From a virus: a DNA stretch of 24,088 nt. The stretch covers positions 1 through 24,088 of IMG/VR virus record IMGVR_UViG_3300021960_000496; one strand, written 5' to 3'. The position numbers and the translations under genes were made by a program. The notes beneath the pieces are model-generated. The model was not told where the DNA came from. It saw nothing but the letters and a program-made list of their open reading frames with translations, and searched no databases. Below, piece after piece: positions 15,826 through 23,913 of the stretch (the stretch's first letter is position 1; every line of letters starts with the position of its first letter).

Positions 15826-17186
15826 TAGTCAATCACCCTATACAAATCTAGTATTCTACGAATATGTGGGGGCAAATTACCACTTAAATTATATCTATCA
15901 CCTCTCTCACCCTCAAAGCTAAATCCCTTTTTATCTTGGTCTTGTTTATAAATTAGCTTAATATAGTCAAGAGTAGCCAGTTGTAAATCATAAGGAACAC
16001 TTCCTGATTCATAACCTCCACGATATTCTACCTTAATACCATTAGGATAAGGCATAAACTTAGGAGGACCGCCTAAAGTAAGTGCTGGGTAGTTATTTCT
16101 AACACTAGGATAGTTGCCAAGTACGCCTTGATCTCCTACATCACGAGTAATTCTACCTGTATCACGACTAAACATATACTCATTAGGTGCTGCGTGAACG
16201 TCTTTTGCTTCTGTATCGTCTTGTTTACCGTCAAAATGCACTAAAAATACAGTATCTTCATCTGGACGAAAGCGTTTTGTAGGTGGAGTAAAGTTTGCGC
16301 TATACCTTACTTTGGTAGAAACACGAATTTCATCAATATAACCATCAAAATCGTTAGTTTTAGTGCCAAAACTATTACGACCAATCTCAACATTAGTTGT
16401 AAACGTTAAATTTGCGCCCGAAACCGCTGAAGAATTTGATATTTCGTGACCATTATAAAACAAGGCTAACGTTTCATTTGCATAATCTCGTGACATTGCA
16501 ACGTGTGCCCACTGCTTTTTCTCAAATTGTTGTGCCATTACATTATCATTTCTGCCTTCAATAGTAGTTGCAGTGCCAGAAATATTAGCTTCAAAAGCTA
16601 ATCCTTTGTTTTTTTCTACTCTAAACTCCATATAATTAGAAGCATCCGTATTAATTGCAAAAATTGCATTACTTTCTAAAGAGTCTGTGTCAATTCTTAT
16701 AAAACTTTCAATAGTAAAATCTTGTTCTTCTAATTTTAGCTGAGAAGGAACGGCTCCAGCGATAATCATATCGCCAGAACCGTCTAATTTAAGGGAACTT
16801 TTACCAAATTTCTTTGCTTTTTCTGTGATATGCGCACCACCGTAGAAAGTAAATGATACAGCATCACTTTTATTTGGAATCGGAGTGCCTATAGTAGAAG
16901 GGTCGTCTAATACATCATAGTCTACTCCATTAAATTCTGAAACTTGGTATACATTATTAAGAGGAAGAGCGCCTACATAAACAGCACTTACACCACCGTC
17001 AAACACTTCTACATAATCATTAGCCAAAACAGGTTGACCAATGTAGTGCTCAATAGCTGCTGTGGCATAATTAATTACATTAGAGATTCGTGCATCATTA
17101 GTGGTGCTACTAATAGATAAGTAGTCCTTAACTTGTGCTAAAGTTACAAACGGAAATCTACCTAAATCTTCCTCAAATCTATCCAT
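15825..17186 (-). CDS. gp6-like head-tail connector with inserted LamG domain
   Basis: A 453-residue protein. Residues 10-60 (RFPFVTLAQVKDYLSI, then DARISNVINYATAAIEHYIG) are the helical start of HK97 gp6-type connectors, and the C-terminal part (VEYRGGYESGSVPYDLQLAT, then LPPHIRRILDLYRV) is their typical end. Between a hairpin strand ending EFNGVDYDVL and its partner YMFSRDTGRITRD lies a LamG domain of about 225 residues (106-332: SLKLDGSGDM, WAHVAMSRDY, EIGRNSFG, FDGYIDEIRVS). The insertion is in a loop, so the connector fold can remain intact. Connectors form a ring under the portal, so the LamG domains should project at the neck. An AGAAAGGT Shine-Dalgarno precedes the ATG. The family assignment is good; the function of the insert is inferred. 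Confidence 0.83.
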   Translation of the reverse strand: MDRFEEDLGRFPFVTLAQVKDYLSISSTTNDARISNVINYATAAIEHYIGQPVLANDYVEVFDGGVSAVYVGALPLNNVYQVSEFNGVDYDVLDDPSTIGTPIPNKSDAVSFTFYGGAHITEKAKKFGKSSLKLDGSGDMIIAGAVPSQLKLEEQDFTIESFIRIDTDSLESNAIFAINTDASNYMEFRVEKNKGLAFEANISGTATTIEGRNDNVMAQQFEKKQWAHVAMSRDYANETLALFYNGHEISNSSAVSGANLTFTTNVEIGRNSFGTKTNDFDGYIDEIRVSTKVRYSANFTPPTKRFRPDEDTVFLVHFDGKQDDTEAKDVHAAPNEYMFSRDTGRITRDVGDQGVLGNYPSVRNNYPALTLGGPPKFMPYPNGIKVEYRGGYESGSVPYDLQLATLDYIKLIYKQDQDKKGFSFEGERGDRYNLSGNLPPHIRRILDLYRVID

Positions 17187-17201
17187 GATATTACCTTTCT
17201 A

Positions 17202-17426
17202 TTATTTTTTAGAATCAAAAATACTTGATTTAGGTTTTGGTGCTATTTTAGGCTGATAAACAGCTTGTACTTTTGGTTTATCAACAGGTTTTGGCTCTTC
17301 TTTAACTACTGTAGGTTTCCAAAGTTCTTTTTGCTCTGCAATAGAACCAGGACCATAACCATGACGAGATAGCCAATGTTCTGCTTCCTCCCAAGTAGCC
17401 ATATCTTTAATTGCGGGATCTAACAT
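17202..17426 (-). CDS. Small Lys/Pro-rich protein of the head module
   Basis: A 74-residue protein: an N-terminal part with aromatic residues (MATWEEAEHWLSRHGYGPGS, residues 9-28) and a C-terminal half rich in proline and lysine that is probably unstructured. An AAAGGAG Shine-Dalgarno about 6 nt before the ATG, immediately after the terminator hairpin, supports translation. I recognise no domain. Its position between capsid and connector genes suggests a minor head or joining protein. It is a real gene by spacing and start signal, but its function is unknown. Confidence 0.6.
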   Translation of the reverse strand: MLDPAIKDMATWEEAEHWLSRHGYGPGSIAEQKELWKPTVVKEEPKPVDKPKVQAVYQPKIAPKPKSSIFDSKK

Positions 17427-17439
17427 GTTTTTCTCCTTT

Positions 17440-17476
17440 ATAAATAAAAGGGGAGGTAGTTTCCCACCTCCCCCTT
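17440..17476 (-). terminator. Rho-independent terminator or attenuator after the capsid gene
   Basis: On the minus strand AAGGGGGAGGT (17476-17466) pairs with ACCTCCCCTT (17457-17448) around a short loop, with a single bulged G, followed by TTTTATTTAT. It lies between the capsid gene and the next gene of the same transcript, so it probably works partially, lowering the downstream mRNA relative to capsid mRNA. Confidence 0.8.
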
Positions 17477-17502
17477 ATGTTTCCAACTATGTTTACGGGT
17501 TA

Positions 17503-18897
17503 TTAACCAGTAATTACTGTGCAAGCATAGCTATACTTAGAGGAATCTAGTGCAGCACTTGAGTTAGTTGTAAGAGCCTTGAAGTCGAAACGAGTGCTCA
17601 TGTACATAGCAGTGACCTGCTGACGTGGCTCGTATTCGCTCTCAATCTCAATGGCACGGCGTTCGGCAATCATGAAGCCGGGCTTATAGACTAGAACACC
17701 AATGTGACGGCTTGAACCACCAACGACATCCAAGAATTCAGAAATCTGAATTGGAATACCGTAGACAGCACCGACTGAACCTGTTAGATAAGTGGCATTT
17801 GGACCGAACTTATCAACGGTACGGAAGTCAGAGGTTGTAACAAGGTTGTTATAACCTTCAATTGATGTTAGGTATACAAGCTGGTCGCCAAGTTGTAGAC
17901 CATACTTACCAATAGTGCTACGAGCAGAGGCGATATCTGTTGGATCAACCTTGTCGTTTGCGCCACCAGTGGCGACTTCGAGAGAAGCATCACCGGTTAG
18001 ATTGGTAAGACCCTCAATGACTGACGCATAACCAGTACCAGCAGTAATTGCGTTGGTTGGTGATGCAGTGAAGCCAGTTAGGGCACCTGTGCCGCGAAGA
18101 ATTGACTTGTCAATAGCACGGGCTAGACGACGAGTTGCGGCTGCGCGAAGGAAGTCGAGTAGAGGAAGAACGGTGTCTTCTTCTTCATCCTTGGCTAGGT
18201 GTGTGGTTGCCATGAACTTATGTGGAGTAAAGGTCACGGCTGAGATTGACTGTTGATTAGAAGTTGGGACGTTTGACGAGTCGCCAATGCCTGTGGCAAA
18301 AGTGCCAGAAGCAAATTGTGCAACATCACCGTCTGAATCTTCATCAGCAACTGGAACGCGGAAGTTACGAGCGTCAACTGCAATGCGGTTGAACATCTGA
18401 GCAACTACGAGCTGTTGTTCCATCTCGGTATAAATATTGCTTGAGAAATTTGAAAGGAACTGATCAACTGTTGTGATCGCCTTCATCTTTGAACCAAGCT
18501 TAGTATCAAATGGGTCACGCTTATTCATGCACTTAGCAAGTAGATATGCGTTTGCCATATCCTTCTCTGAGAACTGTTGCGTATTACGCTGATTCTCTTG
18601 GTAAACCATTTTGCTGCGAGAAAGAGCAGCAACCTCGTCCTTGAACTTAGAAATTTGAGCCTTAAGCTCTTCTAGTTCTTCACTTTCGCGAGGTGTGTAT
18701 TCAGACTTTTCTTTAGCGTCTGACTCCTTAATAATTGCTTCGCCAGTCTTTTCGACTAGCTTGGCAACTTCGGGTTCAGACACTTGTACTGAAGCAGGCT
18801 TCTCTTCGGAAACTGCTTCGGCTTTCTTAATCTCCTCAACAGTAGCTTCGCTACCTGCCTTTGTAAGATCAAGGGTATCTACGACCTGTTCTGCCAT
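17503..18897 (-). CDS. Major capsid protein (HK97 fold), made from an internal start
   Basis: In-frame ATG at 18897 inside the protease-capsid polyprotein; AAAAAGGAG lies 9 nt upstream, the strongest Shine-Dalgarno in this part of the window. The product is 464 residues. The first 95 or so are charged and coiled-coil-like (ESEELEELKAQISKFKDEVA), as in the delta/scaffold domain of HK97-type capsid proteins that the protease removes. The rest has the HK97 pattern: NIYTEMEQQLVVAQMFNRIA, VTFTPHKFMATTHLAKDEEE, LDFLRAAATRRLARAIDKSI, GTGALTGF, and a last part with VYGIPIQISEF, VYKPGFMIAERR and MYMSTRFDFKAL. From about 18880 on, base composition becomes more GC-rich than the protease part, consistent with high expression. 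Capsid identity is firm; separate translation is inferred. Confidence 0.8.
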   Translation of the reverse strand: MAEQVVDTLDLTKAGSEATVEEIKKAEAVSEEKPASVQVSEPEVAKLVEKTGEAIIKESDAKEKSEYTPRESEELEELKAQISKFKDEVAALSRSKMVYQENQRNTQQFSEKDMANAYLLAKCMNKRDPFDTKLGSKMKAITTVDQFLSNFSSNIYTEMEQQLVVAQMFNRIAVDARNFRVPVADEDSDGDVAQFASGTFATGIGDSSNVPTSNQQSISAVTFTPHKFMATTHLAKDEEEDTVLPLLDFLRAAATRRLARAIDKSILRGTGALTGFTASPTNAITAGTGYASVIEGLTNLTGDASLEVATGGANDKVDPTDIASARSTIGKYGLQLGDQLVYLTSIEGYNNLVTTSDFRTVDKFGPNATYLTGSVGAVYGIPIQISEFLDVVGGSSRHIGVLVYKPGFMIAERRAIEIESEYEPRQQVTAMYMSTRFDFKALTTNSSAALDSSKYSYACTVITG

Positions 18898-20391
18898 AGT
18901 TTCGTTCTCCTTTTTAAAGTATCCGTGAAGCTTAAGAGCCAGACTAATATTAGAATCTTCACTTGCCTCACTATTGTGTAGCTCAAGTAGAGCTTTAGTG
19001 TTATCAACAAAGTGATTTGCCACTTTGAAAGTACTTTCAGACCATTCTGATGATGGTGTCATTTTAATATTTAGTAGTGTATTTAACTTTTCTTGCTGCT
19101 GGGGAGTTAGCTGTGAAGACTCTTTGAATCTATAAAGATCAACTTCCGTAGCTTTGCAATACTGATTAAATTGTTCTTCAATTTCTTCGTTAGTACGCTC
19201 TTTAACGGTATCAACGATTAAATCAAACTTTGTATCAATGTCCCAAGTATTTGTGACAAATAGATCTTCAACTTGAACATCTAAACTATTATCACAATCT
19301 TTACCTTCTACGTCAACTTCTAAAAACTTAAAAGTTGGACTTTGGGCGGTAGCAATTTTCACAACCTTGAAACGTTTGCCTTGGTATTTCACAAAAGCGC
19401 CATTTTCAATCTGAGCTGTTTCAGCAGAAAGAAGATTAAGAAAAGGAATGGGGGTATTAGGATCAGAATTTACTTCGTACTCCTCATATTCTTCCTCCGA
19501 CTCTTTATCAAGAATTTCTTCTGCTTGATCTTCTTTTACCTCAAGCTCCATCTCTGTAATTTCTGTTTCTTCTGCTTTACCATTAGAAACTTCCATCTCA
19601 GAAGGAGAAAGAGGTCGTTCATCTACATCAGCTTCTACATCGTCAAGCTCATGCACAGCCACACCAACCATAGTCATTTCGTGTGTATGATTTTTTGCTT
19701 CCATAATTACGCCATTAACAATTTTATGGGCGTGATTTTCCATATGAGAAGCATAAGTCGTAACACCATTACCGTCCTTATCCATTTCGACAGTATGATA
19801 ATGACCTGCTTGGAGATTAGTAATACCAGCTTTTAGCTTCGCCGCTTTTTCTTCCTTAGTCTCCTTGTCTTCTGACTTAAAATTCTCAACAAATTGAGCA
19901 TAGTCATCCGTAGATTCAAAACTCTTACGAACACTAAAGAGTGAATCCTGGTTACAAGGAACACTAACAACAGAAATCTCTAAAAGTTCAACATCAGTAA
20001 TTAGCATGGAGTCATCATCACGATTGTACTTACCATCCTTAACTTTAAAACCGACACTAAAACTTTTAAGAGCCCCGTCCTTAATAAGAGTATGAATACC
20101 GTGCTGTGTTTCAGCAGCTTCGCTGACGTCAGCTTCAACAAAAATACCTTTTTTATCTACAGTAATCTTACTCACTTTACCAATTGGGTTTTCGTGTTTA
20201 TGTTGGTAAAGAAGAACAGGATTGCGGCGGAAGTTTTCTACACCTTTTGCCCAAGCCGCAGCAGTGATAATATCTCCTGCACGATCTTTAGCTGTTGTGT
20301 TAGCGTACCCAGCGATTTTGAGATTTTTGCTCTTTTTAGACCGAGCAGTTTTCTCAATCGCACTGTGTAAGAAAAACATCTTATCGCTCAT
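17503..20391 (-). CDS. Prohead protease - spacer - major capsid polyprotein
   Basis: A continuous frame of 962 residues. Residues 1-158 are an HK97-type (S78/U35) prohead protease: KIAGYANTTAKDRAGDII, VLLYQHKHENPIGKV with the catalytic His in QHKH, LKSFSVGF with the catalytic Ser, and ELLEISVVSVPCNQDSLF closing the fold. Residues about 196-240 are histidine-rich (GHYHTVEMDKDGNG, HMENHAHKI, NHTHEM), followed by a glutamate-rich stretch (about 250-310) and an unrecognised domain to about 498. The HK97-fold capsid protein follows from residue 499. A GTG at 20394 directly precedes the ATG; the AAGGA spacing favours ATG at 20391. The start overlaps the portal end. Whether the full-length fusion enters the prohead as protease-scaffold is inferred. 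Confidence 0.87.
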   Translation of the reverse strand: MSDKMFFLHSAIEKTARSKKSKNLKIAGYANTTAKDRAGDIITAAAWAKGVENFRRNPVLLYQHKHENPIGKVSKITVDKKGIFVEADVSEAAETQHGIHTLIKDGALKSFSVGFKVKDGKYNRDDDSMLITDVELLEISVVSVPCNQDSLFSVRKSFESTDDYAQFVENFKSEDKETKEEKAAKLKAGITNLQAGHYHTVEMDKDGNGVTTYASHMENHAHKIVNGVIMEAKNHTHEMTMVGVAVHELDDVEADVDERPLSPSEMEVSNGKAEETEITEMELEVKEDQAEEILDKESEEEYEEYEVNSDPNTPIPFLNLLSAETAQIENGAFVKYQGKRFKVVKIATAQSPTFKFLEVDVEGKDCDNSLDVQVEDLFVTNTWDIDTKFDLIVDTVKERTNEEIEEQFNQYCKATEVDLYRFKESSQLTPQQQEKLNTLLNIKMTPSSEWSESTFKVANHFVDNTKALLELHNSEASEDSNISLALKLHGYFKKENETMAEQVVDTLDLTKAGSEATVEEIKKAEAVSEEKPASVQVSEPEVAKLVEKTGEAIIKESDAKEKSEYTPRESEELEELKAQISKFKDEVAALSRSKMVYQENQRNTQQFSEKDMANAYLLAKCMNKRDPFDTKLGSKMKAITTVDQFLSNFSSNIYTEMEQQLVVAQMFNRIAVDARNFRVPVADEDSDGDVAQFASGTFATGIGDSSNVPTSNQQSISAVTFTPHKFMATTHLAKDEEEDTVLPLLDFLRAAATRRLARAIDKSILRGTGALTGFTASPTNAITAGTGYASVIEGLTNLTGDASLEVATGGANDKVDPTDIASARSTIGKYGLQLGDQLVYLTSIEGYNNLVTTSDFRTVDKFGPNATYLTGSVGAVYGIPIQISEFLDVVGGSSRHIGVLVYKPGFMIAERRAIEIESEYEPRQQVTAMYMSTRFDFKALTTNSSAALDSSKYSYACTVITG
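18898..18915 (-). promoter_or_regulatory. Internal Shine-Dalgarno for the capsid start
   Basis: AAAAAGGAG at 18915-18907, followed by a 9-nt spacer and ATG at 18897, all inside the polyprotein frame. Other genes here have weaker sites or rely on stop-start overlap, which makes this strong site within a coding region stand out. Confidence 0.8.
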
Positions 20392-21649
20392 CACTAGTTC
20401 CTTCGTTATTTGGATTTACAGACTCTTCAGTAGGAGGTCTGCCTCCCTGTGTAGCATCTACGGCACTACCCGTAATATTACGAGGTACTCTAATGCTATC
20501 TTCTCCATCAATAGATGAAAATCCTAATCCCACTCGTGCCTCATTCGGAGTGATAATTCCTGTATTAACCAAAGTAGAGTAGTAAATACTTTGTGTTCTC
20601 TCATCTGGTCGTAGAGCAGGAACGGAAATTTTATCTGGTTTAATTTCAATACCGTTATTAAAATAATGCATAAAAGCACTACAAAATTGATTTAAAATTG
20701 GAATAACAGTATGAGAATAAAATAATTTTTGATTGGCGTCAATATTTGCGTTATTACCACTTTTTAAAAGCACATATGGAACGCCTAAAGCCTTAGACAT
20801 ATCTTGTTGAATACGTTCAATTGAATTCTCAAAATCAAGTTCTTGAAACTTAATTGTTGAGAATTGATCAATTTTTAACCCACCATCCAGAATAGCAGGA
20901 TGTCTAGCGTTATCAAAAATAGTTGTATAGGAATTTCTCCAACCTTCTAACAAACGTTCTTTAACTCGTTTACTTAGAATCGCATCAGTAGTAAGAACAA
21001 AACCAGGAATAGCGTTATTCTTAAAGAACTGACGTTGGAAGTTAATCATATAATAGTAAAGCTCAATTAGCCTAAGCAAAGGTTTAAGTCTAGAAGTACC
21101 TCTGAAAATTGAGCTTTCGTTTTCATTCATAACATGAATTATCTCTTGAGGAGCAAATTGAATAGCTTCTGATTTACGAGTTTGCTTTGCAAAACCATAA
21201 AAATCAGAAGATTGTTGATTAGATACTAAATAATTATAGTGAGATACAAAAGTACGCTCATCAGGAATAACTTCAACGTCATTGGCAGGCAGTAAATATA
21301 AATCTGCACCATCATAATAGAAAAAAGTATTACCATCAAGAATAAAATCTAAAATAGCTCGACGAAAAAAACGAAAACGATCCTCAAAAGGATTTGGTTT
21401 TACGTTTAAAATTTTATTTACTTTTTTTGCGGGAGTTTGTCCTGTAATATTTAAAGGAATGTCTACACAAGCATTAATAATCATTTCAACAGAACGATGA
21501 ATAATCTCAATCTCTCTGTATGCCTGTTCAAAATCAACGATAGTTTCAGGAGATGCATAAGGTTCCAAAGATGCGATAGATGGTTGTGCAGGGTTTAACT
21601 TTTCACTGACCCATTCACGCCATCTAGGAACTTGCTTTGTTTCAGCCAC
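20381..21649 (-). CDS. Portal protein (HK97 family)
   Basis: A 422-residue protein matching HK97-type portals in length and pattern: an early SLEPYASPETIVDFEQAYRE, EIIHRSVEMIINACVDIPLN, NPFEDRFRFFRRAILDFIL, DGNTFFYYDGADLYLLP, then LLRLIELYYYMINFQRQFFK, ALGVPYVLLKSGN and SIYYSTLVNTGIITPNEAR near the end. It forms the ring at one capsid vertex through which the terminase pumps DNA. The start codon is GTG at 21649, with AAAAGGA about 8 nt upstream; the gene overlaps the HNH gene end by 8 nt. Its end overlaps the start of the protease-capsid polyprotein. The order terminase, HNH, portal, protease, capsid is the standard HK97-type head module. Confidence 0.95.
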   Translation of the reverse strand: MAETKQVPRWREWVSEKLNPAQPSIASLEPYASPETIVDFEQAYREIEIIHRSVEMIINACVDIPLNITGQTPAKKVNKILNVKPNPFEDRFRFFRRAILDFILDGNTFFYYDGADLYLLPANDVEVIPDERTFVSHYNYLVSNQQSSDFYGFAKQTRKSEAIQFAPQEIIHVMNENESSIFRGTSRLKPLLRLIELYYYMINFQRQFFKNNAIPGFVLTTDAILSKRVKERLLEGWRNSYTTIFDNARHPAILDGGLKIDQFSTIKFQELDFENSIERIQQDMSKALGVPYVLLKSGNNANIDANQKLFYSHTVIPILNQFCSAFMHYFNNGIEIKPDKISVPALRPDERTQSIYYSTLVNTGIITPNEARVGLGFSSIDGEDSIRVPRNITGSAVDATQGGRPPTEESVNPNNEGTSDER

Positions 21650-22034
21650 TTATTTTTTCCTTTTGTATCTCTAACCAGTTTCTAATTTTAGGAACTAGAT
21701 GATTCAAATAATTTTGCCCATAAACAGTATGTAATTGCTTGTGGTGTGAAGAACAAAGAGTTATTAAGTGCTCATTACTTAAAGAATCTGCGCAATCTTT
21801 TGCAAAAGTTTCTCTAAGATTTTTAATTTGTTCAACACCCTCAATATGTTTTATCTTGTGTTTTGCCAACCAGCTGTTCCATAGCTGTGACAAACTATAT
21901 AAATGATGTAATTCTAGATTCTTATCTACACCACAAATATAACACTGATCTCGTAATTTATAGTCTTTTTTTATGTAATCCCGAATATATTTTACCGGAA
22001 ATCTTTTTAATGTATTCATAATATCTACTTTCAA
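21642..22034 (-). CDS. HNH endonuclease
   Basis: A 130-residue HNH protein. Residues 31-34 CYIC and Cys94 with His97/His98 (ITLCSSHHKQLH) are likely zinc ligands. The HNH core is LELHH (His43/44), Asn88 in SNEHL, and His97/98. HNH proteins beside the large terminase are part of the packaging machine in HK97-type phages, where they stimulate end cutting, so a packaging role is likelier than a homing nuclease. The listed start is TTG directly after the glycosyltransferase stop; an ATG at 22019 (residue 6) is an alternative that leaves all motifs intact. Its end overlaps the portal gene. Confidence 0.85.
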   Translation of the reverse strand: MKVDIMNTLKRFPVKYIRDYIKKDYKLRDQCYICGVDKNLELHHLYSLSQLWNSWLAKHKIKHIEGVEQIKNLRETFAKDCADSLSNEHLITLCSSHHKQLHTVYGQNYLNHLVPKIRNWLEIQKEKISG

Positions 22035-22673
22035 TTATTCTGTCCAACCAATATTTCTAAACTTTTGCACTACATCCCATCGCATAGAAAAATGCTCTGG
22101 ATGCTTATTTAATCCTACATCACCTTCTGGTAAAAACAAAAATTTTTCAGTAGTAACTCGTAATGGTTTTTTTAGTTGCTTTTTAGCTAAATACGAAATA
22201 ATGATATCATCTCCTCTTTCTGGATAACCTATTTTCTCAATTTGTTTAGATAGAGAATTTAAAAGTGTTTGTTTAATTAAAATACACGATCCTACTAAAA
22301 AGTCAACCTCTTGCTCTTTCCAAATATCTTCTAATTGTAAATAATTATTGGCTTTTTGTACACCAGTTTTACCATAGATACCGGTAATTTCTTCTTTAGA
22401 CGTAAGTAATCGTTTAATTAAATCAAAAGAAGGTAAAATATCATCATCAATAATTAACTTATATTCTTCTTTATATTCAAAACAACGAACCCAGCGCTCC
22501 ATGCAATAATAATTACGATCATTATTAATAACATCAACACCTTTTCCAATATATGGAAACGGATGGTTATAGTTATTATTAATTACCGTTATAGGAAAAT
22601 ATTGTTTAAAACTACCTATTATTTTAGATACATTTTCAGGTCTAGAGTGGTTTAAAACTACAAGTCTAAGCAT
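22035..22673 (-). CDS. GT-A-like glycosyltransferase
   Basis: A 212-residue protein beginning MLRLVVLNHSRPENVSKII, typical of small GT-A fold transferases, with YKLIIDDDILPS (Asp76-78, a DXD-like metal site) after a loop that would hold the sugar nucleotide. PERGDDIIISYLAKK (about 151-165) and the histidines near the end (GLNKHPEHFSMRWD) suit the acceptor and metal side of the active site. It is shorter than most family 2 enzymes but the fold seems complete. Donor and acceptor sugars cannot be told. It sits between the terminase and HNH genes, an unusual place, with its start overlapping the terminase end by 8 nt. It may modify virion proteins or host surface glycans. Confidence 0.75.
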   Translation of the reverse strand: MLRLVVLNHSRPENVSKIIGSFKQYFPITVINNNYNHPFPYIGKGVDVINNDRNYYCMERWVRCFEYKEEYKLIIDDDILPSFDLIKRLLTSKEEITGIYGKTGVQKANNYLQLEDIWKEQEVDFLVGSCILIKQTLLNSLSKQIEKIGYPERGDDIIISYLAKKQLKKPLRVTTEKFLFLPEGDVGLNKHPEHFSMRWDVVQKFRNIGWTE

Positions 22674-23913
22674 AAATTGAAATATTACTCATTTTTTGGT
22701 GAGTATAAATAGCATACCGAACAGCATCACACGGATGAGATGCCCAATCATGAACAGGTTTTGGTTTTTCTGTGTTTGGATTCCATTTATAAGCACTCAT
22801 AGCAGCAAAAGTATGCATGGCACCGCCTTCATCAAATAATAAACGATCTTGTTCTACTAGTACTTGAATAGAGTTTATACCATCATTTACAGATTTAATT
22901 GCGTTTTCGCAATAAATATCGTAATCATAAGCAAAGTCTGCTTTTACTTGTTGTGCAGCAGAATCAATATAAATATTATCAATTCCCCAATCATCTATTT
23001 TTTCTCTAATTGCTTCTGCTAAGTCAGAAGTTGTTGTTTCTTTAGAAATAAACTCATCCAAAACATAGTACTTATCTCCATCAGTGCCAATAACTACAAA
23101 TACATTCTCATCTCTGTATCCTACGTCAAGACCTCCAATAACTTCAACAAATCGTTCTCCTATAAATTCACCGATGTGTCTAGCTTCGTCAAGTCCTTCG
23201 TAAACTTGGTCTTCTGTAGTTGTCCACTCACATTCGTATTCTTGAGCAAACATTGCGCGAGACATAGCTTTCCGGGCTTCATTAACATCATGTTCTGATA
23301 GCAACGGGTTAGCTTTCCAAGTAAAATGACCTGCTCCCCATTCAGGAAATTCAGGGTCTTCTCCGCGTAAAAAATACGTATACAAATAGTTACTTTTACC
23401 ACGCGGCGTAGAAATCCATAAACAACGAGAATCTTGGAAAGTAGAAAGGGCAGGGCGTAAATCACGAATAAAATACTCATCATTAGGAATAACAGCTGCT
23501 TCATCTACGATTAGTAGATTAGCGGCACGCCCAATAAGAGAATCACGATTATTAGCGCTTAGTAGTCTAAAAACAGAACCATTAATTAAACGAACAACTT
23601 TATCCTTCTGATTGAACTTTTCTACTTCAAGTTCAAGTTGTTTAATTAAATCTGTAACATAGTCCCAAATAATAGAAGAAAGAGAAAAGTTAGGAGCAAC
23701 TACCATTACCTGCTGACCTGGTTCAAGTAGTTTAGCAAATGCTAAAATAGCGGCGGCATAAGATTTGCCGGTGCGTCGAGCAGCTATTTCTACAAAAAAA
23801 CGATTTTCATCTAATCCTTGAACCATTGCCCACTGAGCCTCATTAAACTGAATTGGTTTAGGAAGACGCTCTAATAATTTTTGGATTTTTATTTTAAAAA
23901 ATTTTTCAGACAT
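22666..23913 (-). CDS. Terminase large subunit
   Basis: A 415-residue protein with both terminase activities. ATPase: Walker A in EIAARRTGKSYAAA (about 43-55), Walker B in LLIVDEAAVIP (133-143), and the coupling motif STPRGKSN (168-175). Nuclease (RNase H-like): GGLDVGYRDE with Asp263, IYIDSAAQQ with Asp317, and HPCDAVRYAIY with Asp396. It packages DNA with the portal and cuts it at the end of filling. I chose ATG at 23913 because it overlaps the stop of the upstream gene as TAATG; a longer frame from TTG at 23982 adds a cysteine-rich stretch unlike any terminase. No small subunit gene lies in the window; it may be just to the right. Confidence 0.96.
   Translation of the reverse strand: MSEKFFKIKIQKLLERLPKPIQFNEAQWAMVQGLDENRFFVEIAARRTGKSYAAAILAFAKLLEPGQQVMVVAPNFSLSSIIWDYVTDLIKQLELEVEKFNQKDKVVRLINGSVFRLLSANNRDSLIGRAANLLIVDEAAVIPNDEYFIRDLRPALSTFQDSRCLWISTPRGKSNYLYTYFLRGEDPEFPEWGAGHFTWKANPLLSEHDVNEARKAMSRAMFAQEYECEWTTTEDQVYEGLDEARHIGEFIGERFVEVIGGLDVGYRDENVFVVIGTDGDKYYVLDEFISKETTTSDLAEAIREKIDDWGIDNIYIDSAAQQVKADFAYDYDIYCENAIKSVNDGINSIQVLVEQDRLLFDEGGAMHTFAAMSAYKWNPNTEKPKPVHDWASHPCDAVRYAIYTHQKMSNISIYA

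Noticed and set aside
18053-20518. Plus-strand frames of 67-164 codons over the capsid-protease gene and portal end
   Set aside because: Antisense shadows of a firmly identified gene; no start signals.
23160-23504. Minus-strand 114-codon frame
   Set aside because: Different frame inside the terminase gene, covered by conserved ATPase motifs.
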